A DNA stretch of 64,000 nt from Bacteroidales bacterium. Lineage in GTDB: Bacteria > Bacteroidota > Bacteroidia > Bacteroidales > FEN-979. The position numbers and the translations under genes were made by a program. Of this stretch, positions 24,769 through 33,193 are shown one piece after another. The stretch spans positions 37,991 to 101,990 of the forward strand of contig JAUXWT010000100.1 in the NCBI GenBank assembly GCA_030681475.1, in the 5' to 3' direction. Position 1 is the first letter of the stretch. Each line of letters starts with the position of its first letter. The notes under the pieces are model-generated. The model saw only the letters and a list, made by a program, of their open reading frames with translations, had not been told where the DNA came from and made no database searches.

Positions 24769-25764
24769 CTAATTCCTGGTCAGTTCCTGGAAAACCTCTT
24801 CAAGTTTCTGCTCTTCACGATGCAGGGAGAGGACGGTAAGTTTGTTGTCAACGGAAAACTGAAATACCTCTGCGCGGATATCGCTGCCAGGCTCGGAGAT
24901 GAGATGCCATACGCGGGATTCGTGGTTGACCCCGGCAGACTCACGATTCCCTTCATTCGTAATTCCTGATTCGTTGTTCAATATTCGATATTCCTTTTCC
25001 TCGCCCGGCACCAAAGCCTCAATTACTCCCGGAATCCCTAAGAGCAGCGCCCCCATCACCGGTGTATTAAACTCTACCTTAATGACCGCCTTGCCGGTGG
25101 CAAGTTTTTGCAGGTTGTGCGTTGAATCATTGGCAATGATCCGGCCTTTGTGAATGATGACGACACGGTTGCAAATGGCCTCCACCTCCTGCATGATATG
25201 GGTTGACATCAGCACTGTCTTGGTCTTGCCAACCCCGGTGATGAGGTTACGGATTTCGAGCAACTGGTTGGGATCAAGCCCGGAAGTGGGTTCATCGAGG
25301 ATCAGTACTTCAGGATCGTGGATCATGGCCTGTGCAAGGCCCACACGTTGGCGGTAACCTTTCGACAGCGCCCCGATCTTCTTATGCTGTTCCGATTGCA
25401 GTCCGGTCATTTCAATCATTTCATCAACCCGGCCGGCGATATTGCCTTTCAGTTGGTGCGTTCCGGCAATAAAACCAAGGAACTCCTTCACATAAAGGTC
25501 GTGATAAAGCGGGTTGTTCTCCGGCAGGTAGCCGACTTTTTTTCTCACTTCGATAGACTGTTCCAGGACATCAAAACCGCAAACCATGGCATCTCCCGAA
25601 GTGGGGGGGATGAAGCATGTGAGGATCTTCATCAGGGTGCTCTTGCCTGCGCCGTTGGGGCCAAGCAGCCCGGTTATGCCACCCGGCTTTATTTCGAGCG
25701 AAACGTCATCCAGCGCTTTCTGGACGCCATAAATTTTGGTGATGTTTAAAACACTGATCGACAT
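24769..25764 (-). CDS. gldA: GldA-type ABC transporter ATPase
   Basis: This 331-residue ATPase has Walker A GPNGAGKST (35-43), signature ALSKGYRQRVGLAQA, Walker B VLILDEPTSGLDP and a C-terminal extension typical of GldA (DIRAEVFQFSVDNKLTVLSL and EEVFQELTRN). GldA is the ATPase of the gliding-motility ABC complex GldAFG in flavobacteria. Neither gldF nor gldG is in this window, so the partner is elsewhere or the role differs. Residues about 258-284 are an extra segment, RILNNESGITNEGN and on, whose DNA (about 24913-24993) resembles the gaattacgaat-type intergenic repeats of this genome. Confidence 0.85.
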   Translation of the reverse strand: MSISVLNITKIYGVQKALDDVSLEIKPGGITGLLGPNGAGKSTLMKILTCFIPPTSGDAMVCGFDVLEQSIEVRKKVGYLPENNPLYHDLYVKEFLGFIAGTHQLKGNIAGRVDEMIEMTGLQSEQHKKIGALSKGYRQRVGLAQAMIHDPEVLILDEPTSGLDPNQLLEIRNLITGVGKTKTVLMSTHIMQEVEAICNRVVIIHKGRIIANDSTHNLQKLATGKAVIKVEFNTPVMGALLLGIPGVIEALVPGEEKEYRILNNESGITNEGNRESAGVNHESRVWHLISEPGSDIRAEVFQFSVDNKLTVLSLHREEQKLEEVFQELTRN

Positions 25765-25815
25765 GATTGGGAATGATTGAATACAATTGCAAAGGTATTT
25801 AAAATGGGTTGATCC

Positions 25816-26517
25816 TTAAATTTTCCGATTTGTTCTTCTCCAAAAACTTAAAATCGCGGTAACAAAGAAAAGTTCACCGGTCGCAAATAACCACCAGTTG
25901 AAAAACTGCGGTATATAATTCATGGACGGATTGGCAACCAGCGATGTTGTATGATCGTGGAGCATGAATTGTACATAGTCAAGTGTATATGCCACAATAG
26001 TAACCAGGGAACCCAGAATGAGCAGGAGCCACTCTTTAACTGTAATCTTCGCGTTTCCTGTTCGTCGTTCAGCGTAAACAATGGAACCTGCAAGCAGGAT
26101 CATGGTCAGTGAATTGATCACCGGGGAAATAACGGGGCCTGTCCAGGTGACCGGGATCAGGAAAAGGATGTCCCATTCAAGCAGCGATGATGGCCAGCCG
26201 ATCAATATATAGAGAAAGACATAATAAAATATATCCCATATCGCGAATGCATAAATGAACAGGGCAAAGCGGATGATGAATTTTTTGGCGGATACGACAC
26301 CAATAATCACCAGCATGATTATCGTTGCTGCTTCCCGCAATAATTCCGTGATGCCGATTTCACGGGTGAGGGCTTTTAACGGAAACGAAAACCCCTCAGG
26401 ATAAAAAATGGTTCTCAGGTAAACGACTACGGCGCTTTCCAGGAAACCCATGGAGACCGCGAAAATGCCAACCCACAACATGATCCATCCCAGGGATGTA
26501 TTTACACTATCGTTCAT
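25816..26517 (-). CDS. integral membrane protein, unknown function
   Basis: This 233-residue protein has about six hydrophobic helices: the first near 10-34 (IMLWVGIFAVSMGFLESAVV), then about 60-75, 80-105, 118-140, 160-180 and 205-228. Charged loops are short. I do not recognise the family and no transport or enzymatic motif stands out. It sits upstream of gldA on the same strand with a 51-bp gap. A functional link to gldA (as a permease) is possible but not supported by the family signature. Confidence 0.7.
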   Translation of the reverse strand: MNDSVNTSLGWIMLWVGIFAVSMGFLESAVVVYLRTIFYPEGFSFPLKALTREIGITELLREAATIIMLVIIGVVSAKKFIIRFALFIYAFAIWDIFYYVFLYILIGWPSSLLEWDILFLIPVTWTGPVISPVINSLTMILLAGSIVYAERRTGNAKITVKEWLLLILGSLVTIVAYTLDYVQFMLHDHTTSLVANPSMNYIPQFFNWWLFATGELFFVTAILSFWRRTNRKI

Positions 26518-26568
26518 GGCCCGAAGTTACATATTTTTAATTTCTCGCAGATTTACGCAGCGTTTTCC

Positions 26569-27945
26569 TTATCCCTCAACGTACTTTTTAAATCCCCCCA
26601 GATGTTCCCTGATCTTGCCGGCAAGAAAATAGGGGAGGTTCATCAGGAAAAATCTCTTTCCCTTGATGGTGACGGATTGCTGAATGGTCAGTTTCCCGGC
26701 ATGCAGCCTTACCGCAAAAGGATGGGGCGACTCATCAACATATTGGTGCAATGACCGTAACCTTCCGGCTTCACCAGATCGCACCACGACCGGAATGAGC
26801 AGCTCATCAAATGGAACCACGAAGTCAACGGCCGCTGATGATTGCGCCTTTTTTCTTACCCAGAAGAACGGTCCGGATGCTTCGGGCATGGTTGCAAGTA
26901 TCTCCTGGCCAACGACCTGCCTTGCAATCTGTCCTTCGAAAATAGCATTCATGTCGTGTGACTGGAAGAGCGGCTTCTGGATACCCGAAAAGTAATTGAC
27001 CAATCCGGTATCAAGCATTTGCAGCCTCGGGAATTTGGTCAGATCGGGCATCAGCGGCAGCCTGGCGGTTGTGACCGGAAAAATCATCCGGAGGCTGAAG
27101 GTGTGTTCGAGCGCTTTAAAAGCCTTGCCGATCTCCCGGCTCCCTTTTTCGAGATTCCCGAAACGGTTGAGACTGATCCGTGTAGCAGCGTAAGGGTAAG
27201 CGTTTTGCAAAACGTCAACAGCCAGGACAAGGCTTTTCCTGGCGGCAGTAGCATGTTGCAAGCATTGAACAAATCCCTCATGGATCTTATCATAAATGTA
27301 TTTCAATTCCGTAAGGTTGTGGTTTGCCGTGTAAGCCGCGATAATTTGGGGCATCCCGCCGATCAGGGCATAGAGATGAAAATAGTTCAACAGTTTTTCA
27401 TAAGCATAGTAAGGAACCGGAACCTCGCGGAAAGCTTCCAATGCAGGAATATCGTTCAAGACCATGAGGAACTCCTCAAAGGAAAACGGATGCAGATAAA
27501 AGGACTGCATGAGGCCATTTTCAGGAGTGGTAAGTGTCATCAGCTCCTTTGACAAGAATGACGAAGTTGCCACAATCATCGGACCGTCCTTGTCCCCCCG
27601 TCCCCCTGTCCCATTGTCCCCCCGTCCCCCTGTCCCCTTGTCCCCCCGTCCCCTTGTCCACCTGATAGCCTCCGGACACAATCCAATCTCATCAAGCACG
27701 ATCAGCGTCCCGTTCCCAAGGAACTCTTTGCCTTTCAAAAAGCAAATTGCCCGGAGGGTTTCATCATTCGTCATTCCCGGTTGAAAGATCCCTCGATCTT
27801 CAGCGGTTTCCAGGTCGAGGTGAACCGGATTGATAAAATTAGCTGCAAAATCCCTGATCAGGGTCGTTTTGCCCACCCCTTTGGCGCCAAGGAGGCAGAA
27901 AGATCTGCTGAGCGGCAGGCTTTCTGTTAACAGACGATTATACAT
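26569..27945 (-). CDS. AAA ATPase (DUF4143-type) with an octamer insert
   Basis: This 458-residue protein has the P-loop GAKGVGKTT (20-28), a Walker B-like TLIVLDEIGLCPEA, a sensor segment MIVATSSFLS and a C-terminal domain with FFWVRKKAQSSAAVDFVV, as in the DUF4143 family of ATP-binding proteins. The start is the ATG at 27945, which overlaps the end of the helicase gene by 8 bp; upstream codons reach to 28011. Between Walker B and the sensor segment, residues about 95-120 are replaced by a Gly/Arg/Asp-rich repeat with an 8-residue period encoded by an octamer array. In relatives this part is an ordinary helix, so the protein may be partly damaged. The function of the family is not established. 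Confidence 0.82.
   Translation of the reverse strand: MYNRLLTESLPLSRSFCLLGAKGVGKTTLIRDFAANFINPVHLDLETAEDRGIFQPGMTNDETLRAICFLKGKEFLGNGTLIVLDEIGLCPEAIRWTRGRGDKGTGGRGDNGTGGRGDKDGPMIVATSSFLSKELMTLTTPENGLMQSFYLHPFSFEEFLMVLNDIPALEAFREVPVPYYAYEKLLNYFHLYALIGGMPQIIAAYTANHNLTELKYIYDKIHEGFVQCLQHATAARKSLVLAVDVLQNAYPYAATRISLNRFGNLEKGSREIGKAFKALEHTFSLRMIFPVTTARLPLMPDLTKFPRLQMLDTGLVNYFSGIQKPLFQSHDMNAIFEGQIARQVVGQEILATMPEASGPFFWVRKKAQSSAAVDFVVPFDELLIPVVVRSGEAGRLRSLHQYVDESPHPFAVRLHAGKLTIQQSVTIKGKRFFLMNLPYFLAGKIREHLGGFKKYVEG
27586..27663. repeat. 8-bp tandem array, GTCCCCYY type, inside a coding region
   Basis: The plus strand has eight octamers of GTCCC(C/A)(C/T)(C/T) from 27592 to 27655 in exact phase, with degraded units either side. 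Three octamers equal 24 nt, so the minus strand stays in frame and gives an 8-residue protein repeat with Gly-Arg-Gly-Asp. It is the only octamer array in the window that lies inside a real gene. Confidence 0.9.
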
Positions 27946-30082
27946 TTTGTGCAGAATTGATATCATTATCAGAACAATAATCCCTGATGATGGTGATGAT
28001 ATCCTCGCCAAATTGTTTCACTTTGACCTGCCCGATCCCTTTAATTGTTTTTAATTCCGGAATGGTGGTTGGTAATTTCTTTATCAGTTCCCTGATTGAT
28101 TTTTGTGGCAGGACCATGTACAAGGGGACGTTTTTTTCATCGGCCAGGTTGTCCCTCCATCGCCTGAGCGCCTGATAGAGTTCTGGATGAGGGAGGTTTG
28201 TTGAGTGTCCTTCCGATCGTGTTTTTCGTTTTGAAGGAGGGCGGAAGTCCACCTCGGCATCTGACCTGATTTTGATGTAGGATATTGTTTCAAATCCGGA
28301 TTTACTGTTTTCGAGACATGCCAGTTTTATATAGATCTCTTTCTGCAGTTTTTCGAGAGATTCGGTTAACAATTTTTTTATGGCCTTGTTATCCAGGTCG
28401 AACCGGATATTTTGCAGGTAACCGGAAAGGTGAGATTTGATCTTTGTCGAAAAATAGAGGACTGCTTTTTTAGTTCGATCCTGTAATTCCGGATTTTCTT
28501 CAGGCAGTGCGGGAGATTGCATCAGGGATAACAATTGCTGTTTAAATTTTTCTGCAATTTGAAATATCTCTGCCTCAAAAGTGTCTCTGTGTGCCACCAG
28601 TTCAGAGATCAGTCCGGGATCAACTACTTTTGAATTTTCCTGAAGAAGTTTGAATAAATCCTTAAACCTGTATTGACTTATTTTAAAATCAAATAATTCG
28701 AGAAACAACTCTTTCTGAAACTGATGTTTGGCAGCCATCAGCATTTCGGGACCGGGCTCTTTTTGCTGTGCATCCTGGGAATAATTCAACACCAGCGCAT
28801 CGGTTTTAATTCCTTTTACCGAAACAGGCGTGCTTAAAACGATACCACCGAAGGTTCTGCAGCGGCTCAACGCCACATAGACCTGCCCGAAGGCAAAGGC
28901 GGCATTGGCATCAATAATAACCTTGTCGAATGTAAGTCCCTGACTCTTATGAATGGTTATTGCCCAGGCTAATTTAAGCGGGATCTGTGTGAAACTGCCC
29001 ACAACCTCCTCTTTAATTTCCCTGGTTTCATCGTTGAGGGAATATTTAATGTTTTCCCATTTCAGCGGGGCAACAGCGATTTCGTCATCCGCGGCGGTAC
29101 ATTTCACATAAACAAGATCGTTTTCCATCCGGGTGATTTTTCCGATCTTTCCATTATAGAATTGTTTCTCCGGCGAAGGATCATTTTTTATGAACATCAC
29201 CTGTGCGTCAATTTTCAGTTCAAGTTCCTTTTCGGTCGGAAAATCGTATGGGGGGAATTCCCCCTCTGTTTCAGCAGAAAAAAGATGTGAATCTCCGGTC
29301 AGTGCACTCATTCTGGCCTGGTTGATTTCAAACGCTTTTGCGTTGTGGGTGGTCAGGGTAATATATCCTTCATCATCCCCGGGTTTAAAATCCTCGATAT
29401 ATCTGGAGTTTAACTCATTGAGTGTGCTATTATCAAGTGCACTATTTCGAACCTTGTTGAGTAATGTAATAAAATAAGCATCTGACTGCCTGAAAATTTC
29501 TTTTAATTCAATGGTAACCGGATTCGTCTTTTTCAGCGCCACACTGTCAAAAAAATAGACACTTTTGTAATAGTTTCGCAGAATATGCCATTCAGCTTCT
29601 TTAATTACAGGGGAGAGCTGATGCAGATCGCCGATCATAAGCAGTTGCACCCCGCCAAAAGGTTTGGCACGATTGCGGTATTTGCGTAATACCTCGTCAA
29701 CCGCATCCAATATATCGGCGCGCACCATGCTGATCTCATCGATAACCAGCAGATCAATGCATTTGATGAGTTTAATTTTTTCACGATTGAATTTCCGTTG
29801 GAAGCCCTCTGTTTGTGCGCCATAAGCCCGGTTCAGGCTGTAATCAGGCACGGCCGGGGCGAAGTTCAGTTGAAAGAAAGAATGAATGGTCACCCCTCCG
29901 GCATTGATGGCCGCCACGCCGGTAGGCGCAACCACCACCATACGTTTTGGGGTGATTTTCTTCAGATTATGCAAAAAAGTTGTTTTTCCGGTACCTGCTT
30001 TCCCGGTTAAAAAAATGTTCAGATTGGTGAATTGAACGAATTCTGTTGCCAGGCGCAATTGTTCATTTTGACGATATTCCAT
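27938..30082 (-). CDS. Pif1/RecD-like helicase with HRDC-like C-terminus
   Basis: This ~714-residue superfamily 1B helicase has Walker A GKAGTGKTT (27-35), VVVAPTGVAAINAGGVTIHS (motif Ia), DLLVIDEISMVRAD (motif II), LLMIGDLHQLSPV (motif III), and LAWAITIHKSQGLTFDKV with YVALSRCR (motifs V and VI). These are features of the Pif1 family. The C-terminus (about 630-714) has LYQALRRWRDNLADEKNVP and ELKTIKGIGQVKVKQFGEDI, an HRDC fold. Pif1-like helicases unwind G-quadruplexes and stalled forks. The ATG at 30082 is used; the frame is open upstream to 30142. It overlaps the AAA ATPase gene by 8 bp. Confidence 0.88.
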   Translation of the reverse strand: MEYRQNEQLRLATEFVQFTNLNIFLTGKAGTGKTTFLHNLKKITPKRMVVVAPTGVAAINAGGVTIHSFFQLNFAPAVPDYSLNRAYGAQTEGFQRKFNREKIKLIKCIDLLVIDEISMVRADILDAVDEVLRKYRNRAKPFGGVQLLMIGDLHQLSPVIKEAEWHILRNYYKSVYFFDSVALKKTNPVTIELKEIFRQSDAYFITLLNKVRNSALDNSTLNELNSRYIEDFKPGDDEGYITLTTHNAKAFEINQARMSALTGDSHLFSAETEGEFPPYDFPTEKELELKIDAQVMFIKNDPSPEKQFYNGKIGKITRMENDLVYVKCTAADDEIAVAPLKWENIKYSLNDETREIKEEVVGSFTQIPLKLAWAITIHKSQGLTFDKVIIDANAAFAFGQVYVALSRCRTFGGIVLSTPVSVKGIKTDALVLNYSQDAQQKEPGPEMLMAAKHQFQKELFLELFDFKISQYRFKDLFKLLQENSKVVDPGLISELVAHRDTFEAEIFQIAEKFKQQLLSLMQSPALPEENPELQDRTKKAVLYFSTKIKSHLSGYLQNIRFDLDNKAIKKLLTESLEKLQKEIYIKLACLENSKSGFETISYIKIRSDAEVDFRPPSKRKTRSEGHSTNLPHPELYQALRRWRDNLADEKNVPLYMVLPQKSIRELIKKLPTTIPELKTIKGIGQVKVKQFGEDIITIIRDYCSDNDINSAQNV

Positions 30083-30284
30083 AACTTTTCGAATTGATTT
30101 TCTTCTACGCTTAATCGGTTTTAACCCGAAAAGGTAATACATGAAAAATGAATTTTTTTATGTGTGCTGTATGATTTTATGCAATTTTCTTAGTTAATGC
30201 TATAAAATAAACCATATAATATAAATAAAAGGCTACAAAATAAAGGATAATGCAAAATTATATCATTTTATTCATTAAATGGCA

Positions 30285-30314
30285 TTGCAGGATAGAAAAT
30301 TAGCAATATCTTTG
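30285..30314 (+). promoter_or_regulatory. Bacteroidota-type promoter of the rplM operon
   Basis: TTG (30285-30287), a 19-nt spacer and TATCTTTG (30307-30314) are a perfect consensus. The predicted leader to rplM is about 40 nt. It is the best promoter match in the window. Confidence 0.8.
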
Positions 30315-30362
30315 CAGCCCTTTTAAAAGAAAAAGGTTCATCGTTAAAAATCAGGAAGAAGC

Positions 30363-30818
30363 ATGAATACGTTAAGTTACAAGACCATAAGCGCAAACGC
30401 GGCCACCGTGACCAAAGATTGGGTGCTTATTGATGCCGAAGACCAGGTTCTTGGCCGTTTGGCAGCCAAAGTGGCCATGTTGCTGAGAGGCAAGACCAAG
30501 ACCAACTACACACCACATGTCGATTGTGGCGACAATGTTGTCATCATCAACGCCGAAAAGATCCGGCTTACCGGCGACAAGATGGAGGATAAAGTCTATC
30601 TGAGTCATACGGGTTATCCCGGCGGACAAAGAGAGGTGACACCAGCCAAGCTGCTTGCCAAAAAGCCGACAGCAGTTGTAGAAAAAGCCATTAAAGGGAT
30701 GCTCCCAAAGAACCGTCTGGGCCGCGAATTGTTTCGAAACCTCTATGTATATGCAGGTCCCGACCATTTGCACACCGCCCAGCAACCGAAACCAATGAAA
30801 TTAACCTCAATCAAGTAA
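30363..30818 (+). CDS. rplM: 50S ribosomal protein L13
   Basis: This 151-residue ribosomal protein organises 23S rRNA early in 50S assembly. It has WVLIDAEDQVLGRLAAKVA, the HTGYPGG motif and MLPKNRLGRE, all L13 signatures. It begins the rplM-rpsI-rpsB-tsf group and is followed by rpsI after one base. No autoregulatory structure was recognised in the leader. Confidence 0.98.
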   Translation: MNTLSYKTISANAATVTKDWVLIDAEDQVLGRLAAKVAMLLRGKTKTNYTPHVDCGDNVVIINAEKIRLTGDKMEDKVYLSHTGYPGGQREVTPAKLLAKKPTAVVEKAIKGMLPKNRLGRELFRNLYVYAGPDHLHTAQQPKPMKLTSIK

Positions 30819-30819
30819 T

Positions 30820-31206
30820 ATGGAAGTTATCAACACACTCGGCAGAAGGAAAACTGCCGTTGCACGAATCTATCTGAAGGACGGTCAGGGCACGATTACC
30901 GTGAATGGCCGTGAATTCAAGAACTATTTTCCGACACCGATCCTTCAATTCAAGGTGACCGAACCGTTTGAGGTAACCAACAACCAGGGCAAATACGATG
31001 TCAAGGTGAATCTTGATGGCGGTGGTATCCGGGGACAGGCAGAAGCGCTGGCCCTTGCAATCGCACGCGCCTTGTGTGAAATCAACGAGGAACACCGGCC
31101 GCCCCTTAAGGCAAAAGGACTTCTGATGCGCGATCCGCGAATGGTCGAGCGAAAGAAATTCGGACAGAAAAAAGCCCGTAAAAAATTCCAGTTTAGTAAA
31201 CGTTAG
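30820..31206 (+). CDS. rpsI: 30S ribosomal protein S9
   Basis: This 128-residue protein binds 16S rRNA in the head of the small subunit; its C-terminal tail reaches the P site. It has LGRRKTAVARIYL at the N-terminus, GGGIRGQAEALALAIARAL in the middle and RDPRMVERKKFGQKKARKKF near the end, with the usual KR terminus. The gene starts one base after rplM and is certainly co-transcribed with it. Confidence 0.98.
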   Translation: MEVINTLGRRKTAVARIYLKDGQGTITVNGREFKNYFPTPILQFKVTEPFEVTNNQGKYDVKVNLDGGGIRGQAEALALAIARALCEINEEHRPPLKAKGLLMRDPRMVERKKFGQKKARKKFQFSKR

Positions 31207-31232
31207 TATTTTAGAATTCTTAGAATTATTAT

Positions 31233-32168
31233 ATGTCAAGAACGAGTTTTGATACATTATTAGATGCAGGTGTCCATTTTGGTCACTTGCGCCGCAAATG
31301 GAATCCTGCCATGGCGCCTTATATTTTTATGGAACGCAACGGGATCCATATCATCGACCTTTACAAAACCATGGCCAAGGTAGATGAAGCCGCCGCAGCC
31401 ATGAAACAGATTGCCAAGGCCGGGAAAAAGGTACTTTTTGTTGCGACAAAAAAGCAAGCGAAGGACATCGTTGCAGAACATGTGAAGAGGATTAACATGC
31501 CGTATGTTACTGAACGTTGGCCGGGTGGCATGCTTACCAATTTTGCCACCATCCGGAAGGCTGTCCGTAAGATGATCTCCATCGACAAGCTGATGAGTTC
31601 CCCTTCCTATACCAATCTTTCAAAAAAAGAGCGGCTTACCATTACCCGTGAGCGGGCAAAACTTGAAAAGAACCTTGGTTCCATCGCCGATCTGAATCGC
31701 CTGCCTTCTGCCATTTTTATCGTTGATATCCTGAAAGAGCATATCGCACTTGCGGAAGCAAAGAAACTCAACATTCCCACCTTCGCGATCGTCGATACCA
31801 ATTCCGATCCAAGGACGGTGGATTTTCCAATTCCTGCCAATGATGATGCTTCCAAATCAATTTCTCTTATTGTTGATACGATGGTCAGGGCCATGGAAGA
31901 GGGTCTGATGGAACGTAAACTCGATCGCGATAAGAAAGAAGCAAGCGACGAACGCGGCGAAGGCGACGAATTTGAGAGCAGAATGGGTACTCATTTACTC
32001 GACGACGACGATGATGAAGTGGATGAGGATGGCATCAAGATCGTGAAAAAGGATTTCGTTGATACAAAAGTGTCCAAAATGAAGGCCATGGAGCCCGCTC
32101 CCGATGATAAAAACAAACCTGCAAGAAAACGGATCAGTAAGCCTGCAGGCCGAAGCAACAAGAAATAA
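31233..32168 (+). CDS. rpsB: 30S ribosomal protein S2 with long acidic-basic tail
   Basis: S2 binds between head and body of the 30S subunit. The family core is complete: LLDAGVHFGH, the W-N-P start KWNPAMAPYIF, the VTERWPGGMLTNF segment, and LKEHIALAEAKKLNIPTFAIVDTNSDP. After about residue 228 the protein has an extra ~80 residues: a charged linker, an acidic run (LLDDDDDEVDEDG) and a Lys-rich end (PARKRISKPAGRSNKK). E. coli S2 has 241 residues; this one has 311. Gene order rpsI-rpsB-tsf is as expected. Confidence 0.97.
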   Translation: MSRTSFDTLLDAGVHFGHLRRKWNPAMAPYIFMERNGIHIIDLYKTMAKVDEAAAAMKQIAKAGKKVLFVATKKQAKDIVAEHVKRINMPYVTERWPGGMLTNFATIRKAVRKMISIDKLMSSPSYTNLSKKERLTITRERAKLEKNLGSIADLNRLPSAIFIVDILKEHIALAEAKKLNIPTFAIVDTNSDPRTVDFPIPANDDASKSISLIVDTMVRAMEEGLMERKLDRDKKEASDERGEGDEFESRMGTHLLDDDDDEVDEDGIKIVKKDFVDTKVSKMKAMEPAPDDKNKPARKRISKPAGRSNKK

Positions 32169-32201
32169 TGACGAATACCGAATGTCGAGTAACGATTTTT
32201 T

Positions 32202-32225
32202 TTCGCTACCTCGCTACCTCGCTAC
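32202..32225. repeat. 8-bp tandem array, CTCGCTAC type
   Basis: Three octamers ttcgctac, ctcgctac and ctcgctac are in phase in the rpsB-tsf gap, directly after a gaataccgaatgtcgag-type filler (32171-32187). The array lies in the leader of tsf. Confidence 0.85.
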
Positions 32226-32258
32226 TGTAAAATTGTTTAATATCAAAAAACTATAAAA

Positions 32259-33092
32259 ATGACAATTACTGCTGCTGATGTTAATAAATTGCGCCAAATG
32301 TCTGGTGCAGGGATGATGGATTGTAAAAAAGCCCTGCAGGAAACGGATGGCGATTTTGATAAAGCCATTGATTTCCTTCGGAAAAAAGGCCAAAAAGTTG
32401 CGGGACAACGCGCCGATCGTGATGCAAACCAAGGTTTTGTGACTGCCAGAACAACGGATGATAAAACCTATGGCGCGGTGATCATGGTCAATTGTGAAAC
32501 TGATTTTGTAGGTAAAACGGAGGAGTTCATAAAGTTTGCCAACGATTTACTTGATCTTGGGCTTGCAAAACGGATACACACTGTTAGCGACCTGATGCCT
32601 ATGAACCTCGGAGGAATTACGGTGGAGGAAAAACTGAACGAACTTTTAGGCAAGACTGGCGAAAAGATCCAGATTGCCCACTATAATGTGATCGAAGCCC
32701 CAGTCGTATTTGCTTACAACCATTTTGGAAACCGCTTGGCAACCGTAATAGGATTGAACAGTAAGGATGCGAAGAATGTTTTGGAAATTGGCCGTGAACT
32801 GGCCATGCAGGTGGCTGCTATGAGTCCGGTTGCCGTTGATAAGGATCAGGTGACCCAGGAGGCGATTGACCGTGAACTTGAAATTGGCAGGGAAATGGCG
32901 CGCCAGGAGGGCAAAGCGGAAGAGATGGTTGAAAAGATCGCCCAGGGAAAACTTCAGAAGTTCTTTAAAGAAATGACCCTCCTGAACCAGGATTTCATCA
33001 AGGATACAAAGAAAACAGTCCGCCAGTATATTGCCGAAAATGAAAAAGACCTGGCCGTGACCGGATTCAAACGACTTCAATTGGGCGTTTAG
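32259..33092 (+). CDS. tsf: translation elongation factor Ts
   Basis: EF-Ts exchanges GDP for GTP on EF-Tu. The 277-residue protein has the N-terminal UBA-like domain with KLRQMSGAGMMDCKKAL, the core GAVIMVNCETDFVGKTEEF and the late block EEMVEKIAQGKLQKFF with LLNQDFIKD. Size and order are as in other Bacteroidota EF-Ts. It is the last gene of the ribosomal group and a good terminator follows. Confidence 0.97.
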   Translation: MTITAADVNKLRQMSGAGMMDCKKALQETDGDFDKAIDFLRKKGQKVAGQRADRDANQGFVTARTTDDKTYGAVIMVNCETDFVGKTEEFIKFANDLLDLGLAKRIHTVSDLMPMNLGGITVEEKLNELLGKTGEKIQIAHYNVIEAPVVFAYNHFGNRLATVIGLNSKDAKNVLEIGRELAMQVAAMSPVAVDKDQVTQEAIDRELEIGREMARQEGKAEEMVEKIAQGKLQKFFKEMTLLNQDFIKDTKKTVRQYIAENEKDLAVTGFKRLQLGV

Positions 33093-33110
33093 TTTTTTTT
33101 CATAAGTCTG

Positions 33111-33147
33111 AAGGGATTATCTGATAGCTTGGGTAATCCCTTTTTTT
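33111..33147 (+). terminator. intrinsic terminator after tsf
   Basis: A 9-bp perfect stem, AAGGGATTA (33111-33119) and TAATCCCTT (33134-33142), with a 14-nt loop is followed by a run of T to 33147. It ends the rplM-tsf transcript. Confidence 0.85.
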
Positions 33148-33193
33148 ATATTTTGAAATTTGCTAATTGCTATTTGCATTTTGATTTTTTATC

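Noticed and set aside
27592..27655. Possible CRISPR-like repeat array
   Set aside because: Units are 8 bp in direct contact with no spacers, and the array lies in a coding frame.
27592..27655. Arg-Gly-Asp motifs in the AAA ATPase repeat as a cell-binding signal
   Set aside because: The protein has no export signal; the residues are a by-product of the octamer repeat.
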